Source: Streptomyces coeruleorubidus
Lineage (GTDB): Bacteria > Actinomycetota > Actinomycetes > Streptomycetales > Streptomycetaceae
NCBI RefSeq assembly: GCF_008705135.1
Contig: NZ_CP023694.1
Span: forward strand, 2,604,001-2,668,000
Length of the DNA stretch: 64,000 nucleotides
Direction: 5' to 3'
Made by a program: the position numbers and the translations under genes. This document shows, in pieces, positions 34,840 through 45,032 of the stretch. A model generated the notes under the pieces. It made no database searches. It was not told where the DNA came from and worked only from the letters and a program-made list of their open reading frames with translations. Position 1 is the stretch's first letter; every line of letters begins with the position of its first letter.

Positions 34840-35637
34840 TCACCATTCCAGCGCCCAGGGCGCCCCGGTCCCCGCGAAGTGCCCCACGTTCACACACTCG
34901 GTTGCCCCGATCCGCATTCGCCGCACCAGCGGCTGGTGCACGTGTCCGAAGAGGGAGTAGCGGGGGCGGGTGCGGCGGATGGCGTCCAGCAGGGCCCGGC
35001 TGCCGCGCTCGAAGCGGCGCGCGACCGTGTCGTAGACCAGTTCGGGAACCTCGGGCGGGATGTGCGTGCACAGCACGTCGACCTCGCCGACGGCCTCTAT
35101 CTTGGCCGCGTACTCCTCGTCGCTGATCTCGTACGGCGTCCGCATCGGCGTGCGCAGGCCGCCGCCGACGAAGCCGAAGACCCAGCCGCCTATCTCGACG
35201 CGCTCGCCGTCGAGGACGGTCGTGCCGGGGCCGGCGTACTCCTGCCACAGGGGCGGCATGTCGACATTGCCGTAGGTCGCGTACGTCGGAGTGGGGAACG
35301 CGGCGAACATCTCGGCGTACTGCTTGCGCACCGCCTTCTCGATCACCGACGCCCGGTCCGCGCCGACGCCGGCCCACAGCCGGGCGCCGAACTCCCGTGC
35401 CTCCTGGAAGCGGCGGGCGGTGCGCAGCGCGACGATGCGGTCGGCGTTCTCCACGCCGAACAGGTCCGGGAAGATGCCGCGCGAGTGGTCGGCGTAGTCG
35501 AGGAAGAGGACGAGGTCGCCCAGGCAGATCAGGGCGTCGGCGCCCTCGCCGGCCCTCGCCAGGTCACGGGCGTTGCCGTGCACGTCGCTGACCACATGCA
35601 CGCGCGTCCTGTGGTTTCCGGCTGGTGTGGGTGCCAT
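34840..35637 (-). CDS. Metallophosphoesterase
   Basis: A 265-residue calcineurin-like phosphoesterase with all metal motifs: VVSDVHGN (Asp, His), LICLGDLV (Asp), ATYGNVD (Asn), VLCTHIPPE (His), LFGHVHQPLV (His-x-His). It belongs to the actinobacterial branch with a short insert after GDLV (LFLDYADHSRGIFPDL). Its substrate is unknown. The start was placed at the ATG at 35637. TACCCT about 10 bases upstream with TTCACA 16 bp further could form a promoter for a leaderless transcript; a TTG at 35646 is possible. Confidence 0.82.
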   Translation of the reverse strand: MAPTPAGNHRTRVHVVSDVHGNARDLARAGEGADALICLGDLVLFLDYADHSRGIFPDLFGVENADRIVALRTARRFQEAREFGARLWAGVGADRASVIEKAVRKQYAEMFAAFPTPTYATYGNVDMPPLWQEYAGPGTTVLDGERVEIGGWVFGFVGGGLRTPMRTPYEISDEEYAAKIEAVGEVDVLCTHIPPEVPELVYDTVARRFERGSRALLDAIRRTRPRYSLFGHVHQPLVRRMRIGATECVNVGHFAGTGAPWALEW

Positions 35638-35694
35638 GGCGATCAAGGGTAGGTCGAGCGCTGCACTTGTGAACAGTGGCGGCCCTACCTGCGG

Positions 35695-35720
35695 TTACTG
35701 GCCAGTCAGTTAGTAAGTGG
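35695..35720. promoter_or_regulatory. Palindromic cluster upstream of the acyl-CoA ligase
   Basis: TTACTGGCCAGTCA (35695-35708) is a near-perfect palindrome around ACTGGCCAGT, followed by GTTAGTAAGTGG. It lies between the phosphoesterase and the ligase genes, 230 bp before the latter. Half-sites of the ACTGnCCAGT type are typical of TetR-family lipid regulators, so it may be the ligase operator. The rest of the 297-bp gap shows no gene. Confidence 0.45.
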
Positions 35721-35934
35721 ACTACTGTGCGCGAAGGAATACCCAACTGTGTGACGCAGCGAACATCTCGCCGGGACCCCCTGTCGTAGAAGCCATACCG
35801 GCGGGTAACGTCCGGGCAGTCCAGTCGTGCTCTGCATTTCAACAAGTGAATGCCGGAGCACCTGCCCGAGCCTTGGACCGGACCGTCGCATCACACAACG
35901 TCGTGGCGCCGGCGCCCTATGAGGAGCAGCAGTC

Positions 35935-37731
35935 TTGCGCGAGTTCAGCCTTCCGGCTTTGTACGAGGTCCCTGCGGACGGCAATCTGACCGACATCGTC
36001 CGCAGAAACGCCGCGCAGCACCCGGACGTCACCGTCATCGCCCGCAAGATCGGCGGCACCTGGCAGGACGTCACGGCCACCGCCTTCCTCGCCGAGGTGC
36101 ACACGGCCGCGAAGGGGCTGATCGCCGCCGGTGTCCAGCCGGGCGACCGGGTGGGCCTGATGTCCCGCACCCGTTACGAGTGGACGCTGCTGGACTTCGC
36201 GATCTGGAGCGCGGGCGCGGTGACCGTGCCGGTGTACGAGACCAGTTCGCCGGAGCAGGTCCAGTGGATCCTCGGCGACTCCGGCGCGACCGCGTGCATC
36301 GTGGAGTCGGGCGGTCACACGGCCGCCGTCGAGTCGGTGCGCGACCATCTGCCTGCGCTCAAGCACGTGTGGCAGATCGAGGGCGGCGGCATCGACGAGC
36401 TGGGCCGGCTCGGGCAGGACGTCACGGACCGGACGGTCGAGGAGCGCAGCTCGATCGCCAAGGCCGACGACCCGGCGACCATCGTCTACACCTCGGGCAC
36501 GACCGGCCGTCCCAAGGGCTGTGTGCTCACCCACCGCAGCTTCTTCGCGGAGTGCGGCAACATCGTGGAGCGGCTGCGTCCGCTGTTCCGCACGGGCGAG
36601 TGCTCGGTGCTGCTCTTCCTGCCGCTCGCGCACGTCTTCGGGCGGCTCGTGCAGATCGCGCCGATGATGGCGCCGATCAAGCTGGGCTGCGTCCCGGACA
36701 TCAAGAACCTCACCGACGAGCTGGCCGCGTTCCGCCCGACGCTGATCCTCGGGGTGCCGCGCGTGTTCGAGAAGGTCTACAACTCGGCGCGCGCCAAGGC
36801 CCAGGCCGACGGCAAGGGCAAGATCTTCGACAAGGCCGCCGACACGGCGATCGCCTACAGCAGGGCGCTGGACACCCCCTCCGGCCCGTCCCTCGGCCTG
36901 CGGATCAAGCACAAGACGTTCGACAAGCTCGTCTACAGCAAGCTCCGCGCGGTCCTCGGCGGCCGGGGCGAGTACGCCATCTCCGGCGGCGCCCCGCTGG
37001 GCGAGCGCCTGGGCCACTTCTTCCGCGGCATCGGCTTCACGGTCCTGGAGGGCTACGGCCTGACCGAGTCCTGCGCGGCCACCGCGTTCAACCCCTGGGA
37101 CCGGCAGAAGATCGGCACGGTCGGCCAGCCGCTGCCCGGCTCGGTGGTCCGGATCGCCGACGACGGCGAGGTGCTGCTGCACGGCGAGCACCTGTTCAAG
37201 GAGTACTGGAACAACCCCGGCGCGACCGCGGAGGCGCTGGCCGACGGCTGGTTCCACACCGGTGACATCGGCACCCTCGACGAGGACGGCTACCTCAGGA
37301 TCACCGGCCGCAAGAAGGAGATCATCGTCACCGCGGGCGGCAAGAACGTCGCCCCGGCCGTGATCGAGGACCGCATCCGGGCGCACGCGCTGGTCGCGGA
37401 GTGCATGGTGGTGGGTGACGGGCGGCCGTTCGTGGGCGCGCTGATCACCATCGACGAGGAGTTCCTGGGCCGTTGGTGCGCGGACCACGGCAAGCCGGCG
37501 GGTTCCACCGCGGCGTCGCTGTGCGAGGACCCGGACCTGCTGGCCGCGATCCAGGCCGCGGTCGACGACGGCAACGCCGCGGTGTCGAAGGCGGAATCGG
37601 TGCGGAAGTTCCGCATTCTGTCCTCCCAGTTCACGGAGGAGTCGGGCCACCTGACCCCCTCGCTGAAGCTGAAGCGGAACGTGGTGGCGAAGGACTACGC
37701 GCACGAGGTCGAGGCGATCTACGCGAAGTGA
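35935..37731 (+). CDS. fadD: Long-chain fatty-acid-CoA ligase
   Basis: A 598-residue adenylate-forming enzyme that activates fatty acids to acyl-CoA through an acyl-AMP. The P-loop YTSGTTGRPKG is at 185-195. Downstream are LPLAHVFGRLVQI, the substrate loop EGYGLTESCAATAFN, the hinge-region TGDIGTLDEDGYLRITGRKKEIIVTAGGKN (read in two motifs, TGDIG and GRKKE) and a C-terminal lysine in LTPSLKLKRNVV. The TTG at 35935 is secured by GAGGAG eight bases upstream. A palindromic operator candidate lies before it. It is the last intact core gene before the scar at 37.8-38.2 kb. Confidence 0.92.
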   Translation: MREFSLPALYEVPADGNLTDIVRRNAAQHPDVTVIARKIGGTWQDVTATAFLAEVHTAAKGLIAAGVQPGDRVGLMSRTRYEWTLLDFAIWSAGAVTVPVYETSSPEQVQWILGDSGATACIVESGGHTAAVESVRDHLPALKHVWQIEGGGIDELGRLGQDVTDRTVEERSSIAKADDPATIVYTSGTTGRPKGCVLTHRSFFAECGNIVERLRPLFRTGECSVLLFLPLAHVFGRLVQIAPMMAPIKLGCVPDIKNLTDELAAFRPTLILGVPRVFEKVYNSARAKAQADGKGKIFDKAADTAIAYSRALDTPSGPSLGLRIKHKTFDKLVYSKLRAVLGGRGEYAISGGAPLGERLGHFFRGIGFTVLEGYGLTESCAATAFNPWDRQKIGTVGQPLPGSVVRIADDGEVLLHGEHLFKEYWNNPGATAEALADGWFHTGDIGTLDEDGYLRITGRKKEIIVTAGGKNVAPAVIEDRIRAHALVAECMVVGDGRPFVGALITIDEEFLGRWCADHGKPAGSTAASLCEDPDLLAAIQAAVDDGNAAVSKAESVRKFRILSSQFTEESGHLTPSLKLKRNVVAKDYAHEVEAIYAK

Positions 37732-37757
37732 CCGGCCGGAGGGCCTGGACGACACAC

Positions 37758-37983
37758 CTAGGGCGCGAGGACGGTGCCCAGGCCGGCGTCGGCGGGAGTG
37801 CCCACCGTGGCAGGGCCGATGAAGGCGGCTGTGCTGTCGGCGCCGAGATGGACGACGGTGCCGTCGCCGGAGTTCTCGCCCGGGGCGCCGACGGCCAGGC
37901 CGACGGCCGAGGTCCCTGTGTAGTCGCCGGCGGCGACCTCCGCGCCGAAGCGGTCGCCGGCCTCGGCGACGCCGGGGATCCCC
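37758..37983 (-). pseudogene. C-terminal remnant of an FG-GAP repeat protein
   Basis: Reading the minus strand from 37982 to the stop at 37758 gives 74 codons without interruption: GIPGVAEAGDRFGAEVAAGD, then YTGTSAVGLAVGAPGEN, GDGTVVHLG and a final VLAP. This is one and a half FG-GAP (integrin-alpha-like) repeats of the kind found in large secreted Streptomyces proteins. There is no start. The frame ends exactly at the left terminus of the 237-bp element at 37984, and nothing of the gene reappears beyond it. The remainder was evidently lost. Confidence 0.75.
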
Positions 37984-38220
37984 TAGGGCGTGTCCGTAAA
38001 GTCCCGTCGTCCGCCCGGAGGGCGGGCCCCGCGGCGTTCGGTGCGTGCTCTGGGGGTCCCCCCGGCCGAAGGCTGGGGGAGTGCCGGGCGGACGCCCGCG
38101 TACTGGTTGTACGCGGGTGTTCGCACGGTGCGGCGAGTGGGGGCACCTCCCACGCCCTTAAGGCAGTGGGGGAGCGTGCCGGGCGTCGCGGGGCAGGCGG
38201 GACTTTGCGGACACGCCCTA
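37984..38220. mobile_element. 237-bp MITE-like element with 23-bp terminal inverted repeats
   Basis: The ends TAGGGCGTGTCCGTAAAGTCCCG (first bases of 37984-38006) and its inverse at 38198-38220 match at 22 of 23 positions. The inside is non-coding and itself rich in inverted pairs, such as GTACTGG/TACGCGGG-type hairpins near 38098-38120. It carries no transposase and is therefore a non-autonomous element. A deleted 51-bp relative sits at 20977-21027. It interrupts or abuts the FG-GAP remnant. A TA dinucleotide at both tips could reflect a TA target duplication, but this is not provable from one copy. Confidence 0.8.
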
Positions 38221-38258
38221 AGAGCCGACGTACGGCGAACACCATGAAGGACACGACC

Positions 38259-38804
38259 ATGCTCCCCCTCGACCGCCTCCGGGAGCTCCTGCGCGAGCTG
38301 GACGACCCCGACCCCGAACACCGGGAGATGCCCCGGGATTACGACGTTCCGGCCGCCCGGCAGCGCTTTCGGCAGTTCGCCGACGCCGCGGAGCGGCGGT
38401 TCGGGCCGTCCGTGTCGGCCGGCATGGGACAGGACTCGAGCTTCCTCGGTGTCGTCTCGGTCCCTGGTGAGGCCACGGGGACGGGCCGGCCCCTGCAGAT
38501 GGCGATCAGCAATTTTGGCCCCTTCGTCACGGCCAGAGCAGGCCTTCCGGGTCTGCTCGACTGGAAGGAAGGCCTGGACGACGAGTTCGTGACCTGGCTC
38601 GACGAGCTGTGCACGGAACTCGGCTGCGTCTACGTGCCCTTCGAACTGCTCATGGAGCCGTACGACGGACCAACTCCCCTGGGAGACGACGAGGCCGACG
38701 AGGCGATTCTGGCGGCGCTGGCGGCCGCGTCCGCAGACGAGGAGGAAGAAGAGGAAGACGATCTTCCGCCAGCTTGGTACGACCGCTACTTCCAGTACAT
38801 GTGA
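38259..38804 (+). CDS. Hypothetical protein with acidic C-terminus
   Basis: A 181-residue soluble protein I do not recognise. The N-terminus is helical and charged (MLPLDRLRELLRELDDPDPE). A central region has RRFGPSVSAGMGQDSSFLGVVSVPGEA, then a strand-rich part with MAISNFGPFVTA, and a tail runs into an EEEEEEDD cluster before PPAWYDRYFQYM. It is immediately downstream of the MITE-like element and the FG-GAP remnant, in what looks like an accessory insertion point. Its layout faintly recalls small immunity proteins, but no family signature supports that. The ATG at 38259 has GAAGGA eight bases before it; one at 38244 lacks a site. Confidence 0.6.
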   Translation: MLPLDRLRELLRELDDPDPEHREMPRDYDVPAARQRFRQFADAAERRFGPSVSAGMGQDSSFLGVVSVPGEATGTGRPLQMAISNFGPFVTARAGLPGLLDWKEGLDDEFVTWLDELCTELGCVYVPFELLMEPYDGPTPLGDDEADEAILAALAAASADEEEEEEDDLPPAWYDRYFQYM

Positions 38805-38822
38805 GGCGTGGCCGGACCACCC

Positions 38823-40478
<1,656 letters not shown>

Positions 40479-40515
40479 TTATTTGGTTCCGCCTAGTGGG
40501 GTGCCGCGTATTCGT

Positions 40516-40571
40516 CGTGGGCGGGTGCGGGTGCGTTCTGGTTGATCGCGCAGTTCCCCGCGCCCCTGAGG
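40516..40571. repeat. Dispersed GCGCAGTTCCCCGCGCCCC repeat, partial copy
   Basis: GGGCGGGTGCGGGTGCGTTCTGGTTG leads into GATCGCGCAGTTCCCCGCGCCCCTGAG (40545 onward). The leading GCGGGTGCGGGTG and the core both recur at 63924-63974, so those two copies share about 50 bp. It ends at the stop of the glycosyltransferase gene. Quoted stretches are split across two blocks of the repeat. Confidence 0.7.
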
Positions 40572-40574
40572 CAT

Positions 40575-41717
40575 CTACAGCAAGTTTTTCAGGTGCTCCG
40601 CGAGCAGGTCCCAGCGCCATTTCTCCTCGACCCATTCCCTGCCGCGCTCGCCCATCCTGCGGCGCAGCTCCGCGTCGCCGAGGAGGGTGATGATGCGGTC
40701 GGCTGCCTCCGCCGGCGAGCCGCCGCGGACCACCCAGCCCGTCTCTCCGTCGAGGACCGCGTCCGGGGCGCCGCCCGAGTCGCCGGCGACGACCGGGAGG
40801 CCCGTCGCGGAGGCCTCCAGGTAGACGATGCCGAGGCCCTCGACGTCGAGGCCGCCGCGGCGGGTGCGGCAGGGCATGGCGAAGACGTCGCCGGCGCCGT
40901 AGTGGGCGGGCAGCTCCGCCCAGGGCACGGGGCCCGTGAAGCGGACGGAGCCGGCGACACCCGTGTCGTGGGCCAGCTTGCGGAGGTCCTTCTCGTAGGG
41001 GCCGCCTCCGACGATCAGCAGCACGGCGTCCGGCTCGGCCGCCAGGATCCGGGGCATGGCCTGGATCAGGGTGTCCTGGCCCTTGCGCCGCACCAGCCGG
41101 GAGACGCACACCACGACCGGGCGGTCCGTCAGGCCGAGCCTCGACCGGATGTCGTCGCCGCCCGAACCGGGGTGGAAGGTCTTCTCGTCGACGCCCGGCG
41201 GCAGCTGCGCCATCCGCGCGGCCGCCTGCGGGCTGAGCGCGCCGGCGATCCGGGAGCGCGTGTACTCGCCGAGATAGGTGATCGTGTCCGTGGAGTCGCC
41301 GATCCGGCGCAGCAACTGCCGGGCGGCGGGCAGTTGCGCCCAGCCGGCCTCGTGCCCGTGCGTGGTGGCCACCAGCCGTTCGGCGCCCGCGCTCCGCAGC
41401 GCCGGCGCCATCAGGCCGAGGGGCGCCGCCGCCCCGAACCACACCGAGGTGCATCCGTGCTCCCGCAGCAGCCCGACGGCCCGCCGGGTGACGCCCGGCG
41501 TCGGCAGCAGCATGGTCGTACGGTCCCGTACGACGGTGAAGGGCTGCTCGGCGTCGAAGGCGGCGGTCGCCTCCACGCCCTCCCGGCTCCGCTTCCAGGT
41601 CGACGCGTAGACGACCAGCCGCTGCGGGTCCAGCCGCAGCGCCATGTTGTGCAGAAACGCCTGGATGCCGCCCGGCCGGGGAGGGAAGTCGTTGGTCACG
41701 ATCAGGGTCTTGCGCAC
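40575..41717 (-). CDS. GT4 glycosyltransferase, PimB-like
   Basis: A 380-residue GT-B enzyme. The N-terminal VTNDFPPRPGGIQAFL is the acceptor-side glycine loop of the GT4 family. SRLVRRKGQDTLI and GGGPYEKDL mark the start of the nucleotide-sugar domain, and EGLGIVYLEASATGLPVV is the EX7E motif. The best match by eye is the phosphatidylinositol monomannoside mannosyltransferase (PimB) group, which uses GDP-mannose. The GTG at 41717 has no ribosome site, but TAGGGT lies seven bases upstream, so the mRNA is probably leaderless. It is divergent from the GT87 membrane glycosyltransferase. Confidence 0.83.
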   Translation of the reverse strand: MRKTLIVTNDFPPRPGGIQAFLHNMALRLDPQRLVVYASTWKRSREGVEATAAFDAEQPFTVVRDRTTMLLPTPGVTRRAVGLLREHGCTSVWFGAAAPLGLMAPALRSAGAERLVATTHGHEAGWAQLPAARQLLRRIGDSTDTITYLGEYTRSRIAGALSPQAAARMAQLPPGVDEKTFHPGSGGDDIRSRLGLTDRPVVVCVSRLVRRKGQDTLIQAMPRILAAEPDAVLLIVGGGPYEKDLRKLAHDTGVAGSVRFTGPVPWAELPAHYGAGDVFAMPCRTRRGGLDVEGLGIVYLEASATGLPVVAGDSGGAPDAVLDGETGWVVRGGSPAEAADRIITLLGDAELRRRMGERGREWVEEKWRWDLLAEHLKNLL

Positions 41718-41836
41718 GCCGCCGACCCTACCGAACCGCCCCTCACGGCCGTACGCGCCGGCAGGTGTGGCACGCTCACAGCTGTCGGGGACATCATGGC
41801 CTCCTCGACACGGCACGCGGACGGGGCAGGGATCAG

Positions 41837-43075
41837 GTGAGGACGACGGGCGCGAGGCGGTCCCTGGCATGGCTGCTGGTGGCCTGGTGTCTCACGAGGC
41901 TGGTGCTGCTGCTGTTCGTGCTGAAGGTGTACGTCGTCCCGGGCCCGGACGTGACGAGCGACGTGTCCGTGATCTACCAGGGCTGGTACGACGTCCTGCG
42001 CACCGGAACGTTCCCTCAGAACGACGTCACCTGGCAGTACCCGCCCGCCGCCGCCCTGGCGATCCTCTCCCCCGGCCTGCTGCCCTTCCTGCCCTACGCG
42101 ACCGCGTTCTTCGTGCTGGTCTGCGTCACCGACCTGGCCGTCCTGGCCCTGCTGGCGTACGCGGGCCGGCGCCCCGGCAGGTCGCTGCGCGGCGCCTGGG
42201 TGTGGGTGGCGGGCGTGCCGCTGCTCGGGCCGACGGTGTACGCGCGCTACGACGTGATGGTCACGGCGGTGGCCGTGGCGGCGCTGCTCGCGGGCGCCCG
42301 GCACCCCAAGGTGATGGGGGCGCTGGCCGCGTTCGGCGCGCTGCTGAAGGTCTGGCCGGCGATGCTCCTCCTGGCTGCCCGCCGGCCCGCCTCCTGGGTG
42401 TCGGCCCTGGTGACCGGCATCGCGGTGACGGGTGTGTTCGCCCTGGTCATGCCGGGGGCGTTCGCCTTCCTGACCTTCCAGCGGGACCGGGGCACCGAGG
42501 TGGAGTCGCTCGGCGCGCTGGTCTTCCACGTCGCCCGGCACTTCGGCTGGGAGGGCGAGGTGCGGCTGAACTACGGTTCGATCGAGTTCCTCGGGCCGTA
42601 CGTGAGCGAGGTGAGCACGGGCGCGCTGTTCCTGACGGGGGCGGCGTTCGGCTGGCTGGTGCTGTGGCGGCTGCTGGCCCGGAACTTCGAGGAGCACACG
42701 GTCGCCGACGCGGCCTTCGTGGCGGTGCTGATGTTCACCACCACCAGCCGGGTGATCAGCCCGCAGTACATGGTGTGGCTGGTCGGGCTGGCGGCGGTCT
42801 GCCTGTACTTCCCCGGGAGCCGGATGCGGCTTCCGGTCGGGCTCGTCCTGGTGGCGTGCTTCGTGACGGTGCTGGAGTTCCCGCTCTACTTCGGCAACGT
42901 GGTGGCCAGCGACGGCCTCGGGCTGACCTTGCTGTTCCTGCGCAACGGCCTCCTGGTGGCCGCCGCGCTCCTCGCGGCCCGCGCCCTGTGGCGGGCGACG
43001 GTGCCGCGCACGGCCCCCGCTGCCGTGCCCGCTCAGCCCACCACCCGCACCGACGAGACCCCGGTCTCCACCTGA
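41837..43075 (+). CDS. GT87 (DUF2029) membrane mannosyltransferase
   Basis: A 412-residue GT-C polytopic protein with about nine to eleven membrane helices. An early external loop contains the acidic metal/substrate motif (PGPDVTSDVSVIYQGWYDVL) and the QYPPAAAL signature of GT87 polyprenyl-phosphate-mannose transferases. YARYDVMVTA and the later SRVISPQYMVWL are also typical. It probably elongates lipoglycans or mannosylated phosphatidylinositols outside the membrane, which fits its divergent PimB-like neighbour. GTG start. The last 43 bases overlap the convergent MATE gene. Confidence 0.8.
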   Translation: MRTTGARRSLAWLLVAWCLTRLVLLLFVLKVYVVPGPDVTSDVSVIYQGWYDVLRTGTFPQNDVTWQYPPAAALAILSPGLLPFLPYATAFFVLVCVTDLAVLALLAYAGRRPGRSLRGAWVWVAGVPLLGPTVYARYDVMVTAVAVAALLAGARHPKVMGALAAFGALLKVWPAMLLLAARRPASWVSALVTGIAVTGVFALVMPGAFAFLTFQRDRGTEVESLGALVFHVARHFGWEGEVRLNYGSIEFLGPYVSEVSTGALFLTGAAFGWLVLWRLLARNFEEHTVADAAFVAVLMFTTTSRVISPQYMVWLVGLAAVCLYFPGSRMRLPVGLVLVACFVTVLEFPLYFGNVVASDGLGLTLLFLRNGLLVAAALLAARALWRATVPRTAPAAVPAQPTTRTDETPVST

Positions 43076-44358
43076 GCCGGAGCCCGCCGGAACAGCATGC
43101 CCGCCAGCCCGCACTGCACCGCCGTCGCCACCGCCAGCGCGAGGCACACACCGGGCAGCCCGAGCCCCGTCAGGCCATACGCGAGCGGCAGCTGGACCGC
43201 CGTCCCGAGCACGGTCACGCGCAGCAGCCTCCGGGCGTCCCCGCCGCCCTCGAAGACACCGCCGAGCGCGATGAGGCAGGCCATCAGCAGCAGGTAGGGC
43301 CCGACGCAGCGCAGGAAGAGGACGCCCTCACGCGCGACCCCGGGCCCGGCGCCGAAGGCGGCCATGAGCCACGGGGCGGTGACGGCCAGCAGGACGGCCG
43401 CGGCGAGGCCGATGGCTCCGGAGACCAGCACGGCCTGCCGCCCGATCTCCCGCCGCGCCTCCCTCCCCTCGCCCCGCGTGTGCGCGGTGTGGATGGACGC
43501 GGCCTGGCGGACGGCGTAGAAGGCCATGGTCGCCACGTACATGACCTTGTAGGCGATCGAGTACGCGGCCACCGCCGTCACCCCGAGCCGCGCCACGATG
43601 GCGACCAGGACCAGAGCGCCCGTCTGGCGCACGGTGAAGTCGGCCGACATGGGCAGACCGGTGGTCAGCGTCCGGCGCAGGGAGACGGCCGGGGACTCGG
43701 TCGGCGCCGCGCCGCGGGCGCTCCGCAGCGGTGCGTTGCGCCGGACGGCGACGAGTCCGGCCCCGAGCGCCACGGACCGGCACAGCACCGTGGAGGCGGC
43801 GGCGCCCTGGACGCCGTAGAGGTGGATGAAAAGGGGGTCGAGGGCCAGGATCAGGCCGTTGGACAGCAGGGCGAGTCGCAGCGGGGTCCTGGTGTCGCCG
43901 GTGCCCTTGAGGATGCCGTCGACGAGTTGCTGGGCGAAGAAGACGGCCATGCCGGGCATGGAGAGCGTGAAGTACGCGACGGCGAGCGGGAGGGCGGCGC
44001 CGTCGGAGCCGCCCAGCACCAGCCGGGCCAGTGGTTCGCGGCACAGCAGACCGCCCACCACCACCAGGGGTGTCACCAGCGCCCACAGCGCCCAGCCGCC
44101 GCGCACGGCCGCCCGTACGGCGGCGGGGTCGCGGGCGCCCCGGGCGTGGGCGACCAGCACGGTCGTGCCGGAGCCGAAGACCAGGGCGACGCCGAGCAGC
44201 ACGTTCTCCGTGGTGGTCGCCACGGCCACGGCGGCCACGGCCGGTCCGCCCAGCCGGGCGACCCAGACGGTGTTGATGATCCCGGCGGCGACGGACGCCA
44301 GGAGCGAGAAGTAGACGGGGTGGGCGAGCTGGAGGAGTTGCTTGCGGTGGGCGTTCAC
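43033..44358 (-). CDS. MATE-family efflux transporter
   Basis: A 441-residue protein with twelve membrane segments arranged as two six-helix repeats. The MATE pattern is clear: LAHPVYFSLLASVAAGIINTVWVARLGG at the start, ENVLLGVALVFGSGTTVLVAHARGA, FFAQQLVDGILKGTGDTRTPL and GLPMSADFTVRQTGALVLVAIVARLG. It exports cationic drugs or metabolites with Na+ or H+. The GTG at 44358 has a GGGGGAAGG site. It is divergent from a PadR repressor that likely controls it, and its 3' end overlaps the GT87 gene. Confidence 0.9.
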   Translation of the reverse strand: MNAHRKQLLQLAHPVYFSLLASVAAGIINTVWVARLGGPAVAAVAVATTTENVLLGVALVFGSGTTVLVAHARGARDPAAVRAAVRGGWALWALVTPLVVVGGLLCREPLARLVLGGSDGAALPLAVAYFTLSMPGMAVFFAQQLVDGILKGTGDTRTPLRLALLSNGLILALDPLFIHLYGVQGAAASTVLCRSVALGAGLVAVRRNAPLRSARGAAPTESPAVSLRRTLTTGLPMSADFTVRQTGALVLVAIVARLGVTAVAAYSIAYKVMYVATMAFYAVRQAASIHTAHTRGEGREARREIGRQAVLVSGAIGLAAAVLLAVTAPWLMAAFGAGPGVAREGVLFLRCVGPYLLLMACLIALGGVFEGGGDARRLLRVTVLGTAVQLPLAYGLTGLGLPGVCLALAVATAVQCGLAGMLFRRAPAQVETGVSSVRVVG

Positions 44359-44385
44359 GGCGACCTTCCCCCTGGTTCCTGGTGA

Positions 44386-44415
44386 ACCTCGAAAAGTGTT
44401 AACTCGATTCGAGGT
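44386..44415. promoter_or_regulatory. Candidate PadR operator between MATE and padR
   Basis: ACCTCGA (44386-44392) and TCGAGGT (44409-44415) form an inverted repeat in the divergent promoter region. A direct repeat GAGGTAGC (44411-44418 and 44426-44433) follows toward the padR start. PadR repressors usually bind such sites in front of the pump they regulate. Confidence 0.5.
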
Positions 44416-44463
44416 AGCTCGTTAAGAGGTAGCATGAGGGCTCACGCACCCGCAAGGAGGACC

Positions 44464-44994
44464 ATGCTGGAGCTGTCGATCCTGGGCTTCCTGGCCGAGG
44501 AGCCGCTGCACGGCTATGAGCTCAAGGAGCGGATCAAGGCGCTGACCGGCCATGTCCGGCCGGTCAGCGACGGCGCGCTCTACCCGGCGATCACCCGCCT
44601 GGTCGGGGCGGGCCTGCTCGACCAGCGCACCGAGCCGGGCGCGAGCGCGGCCCCGCGCCGGATCCTCGCCCTCACCGGCAAGGGCCGCGAGGAACTGCTG
44701 GAGCGGCTGCGCCACCCGAAGCAGACCGAGATCACCGACCACGTCCGCTTCAACACGGTCCTGGCGTTCCTGCGCCACCTGCCCGACCGGCGCGAGCAGG
44801 CCGCGGTGCTGCGCCGCCGGCTGGACTTCCTCGAGACCCCGTCGAGCTTCTTCTACCAGTCCGGCAAGCCGGTCCGCGCCGAGGAGGCCGACGACCTCTT
44901 CCGCCAGGGCATGCTGCGGGTCGCCCGAGCGACGGGCGAGGCGGAACGCACCTGGCTGCGAGAGGCCATCGCCCTGCTGGAACAGCCGGGGTGA
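44464..44994 (+). CDS. PadR-family transcriptional regulator
   Basis: A 176-residue regulator. The N-terminal winged helix MLELSILGFLAEEPLHGYELKERI and SDGALYPAITRLVGAGLL are diagnostic of PadR, and the C-terminal helical half belongs to the Vir_act_alpha_C type. AAGGAGG precedes the ATG at 44464. It is adjacent to and divergent from a MATE exporter, so it is probably a ligand-responsive repressor of that pump and of itself. Confidence 0.88.
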   Translation: MLELSILGFLAEEPLHGYELKERIKALTGHVRPVSDGALYPAITRLVGAGLLDQRTEPGASAAPRRILALTGKGREELLERLRHPKQTEITDHVRFNTVLAFLRHLPDRREQAAVLRRRLDFLETPSSFFYQSGKPVRAEEADDLFRQGMLRVARATGEAERTWLREAIALLEQPG

Positions 44995-45032
44995 GGCCGG
45001 GGGCGTGGCTGTCCGTCCCGGTCACGGCCCGG

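Noticed and set aside
35917..37755. A 612-codon open frame antisense to fadD
   Set aside because: High-GC DNA produces long open frames opposite real genes. The translation is low-complexity Arg/Gly/Leu/Val/Asp without motifs, while the plus strand encodes a complete acyl-CoA ligase.
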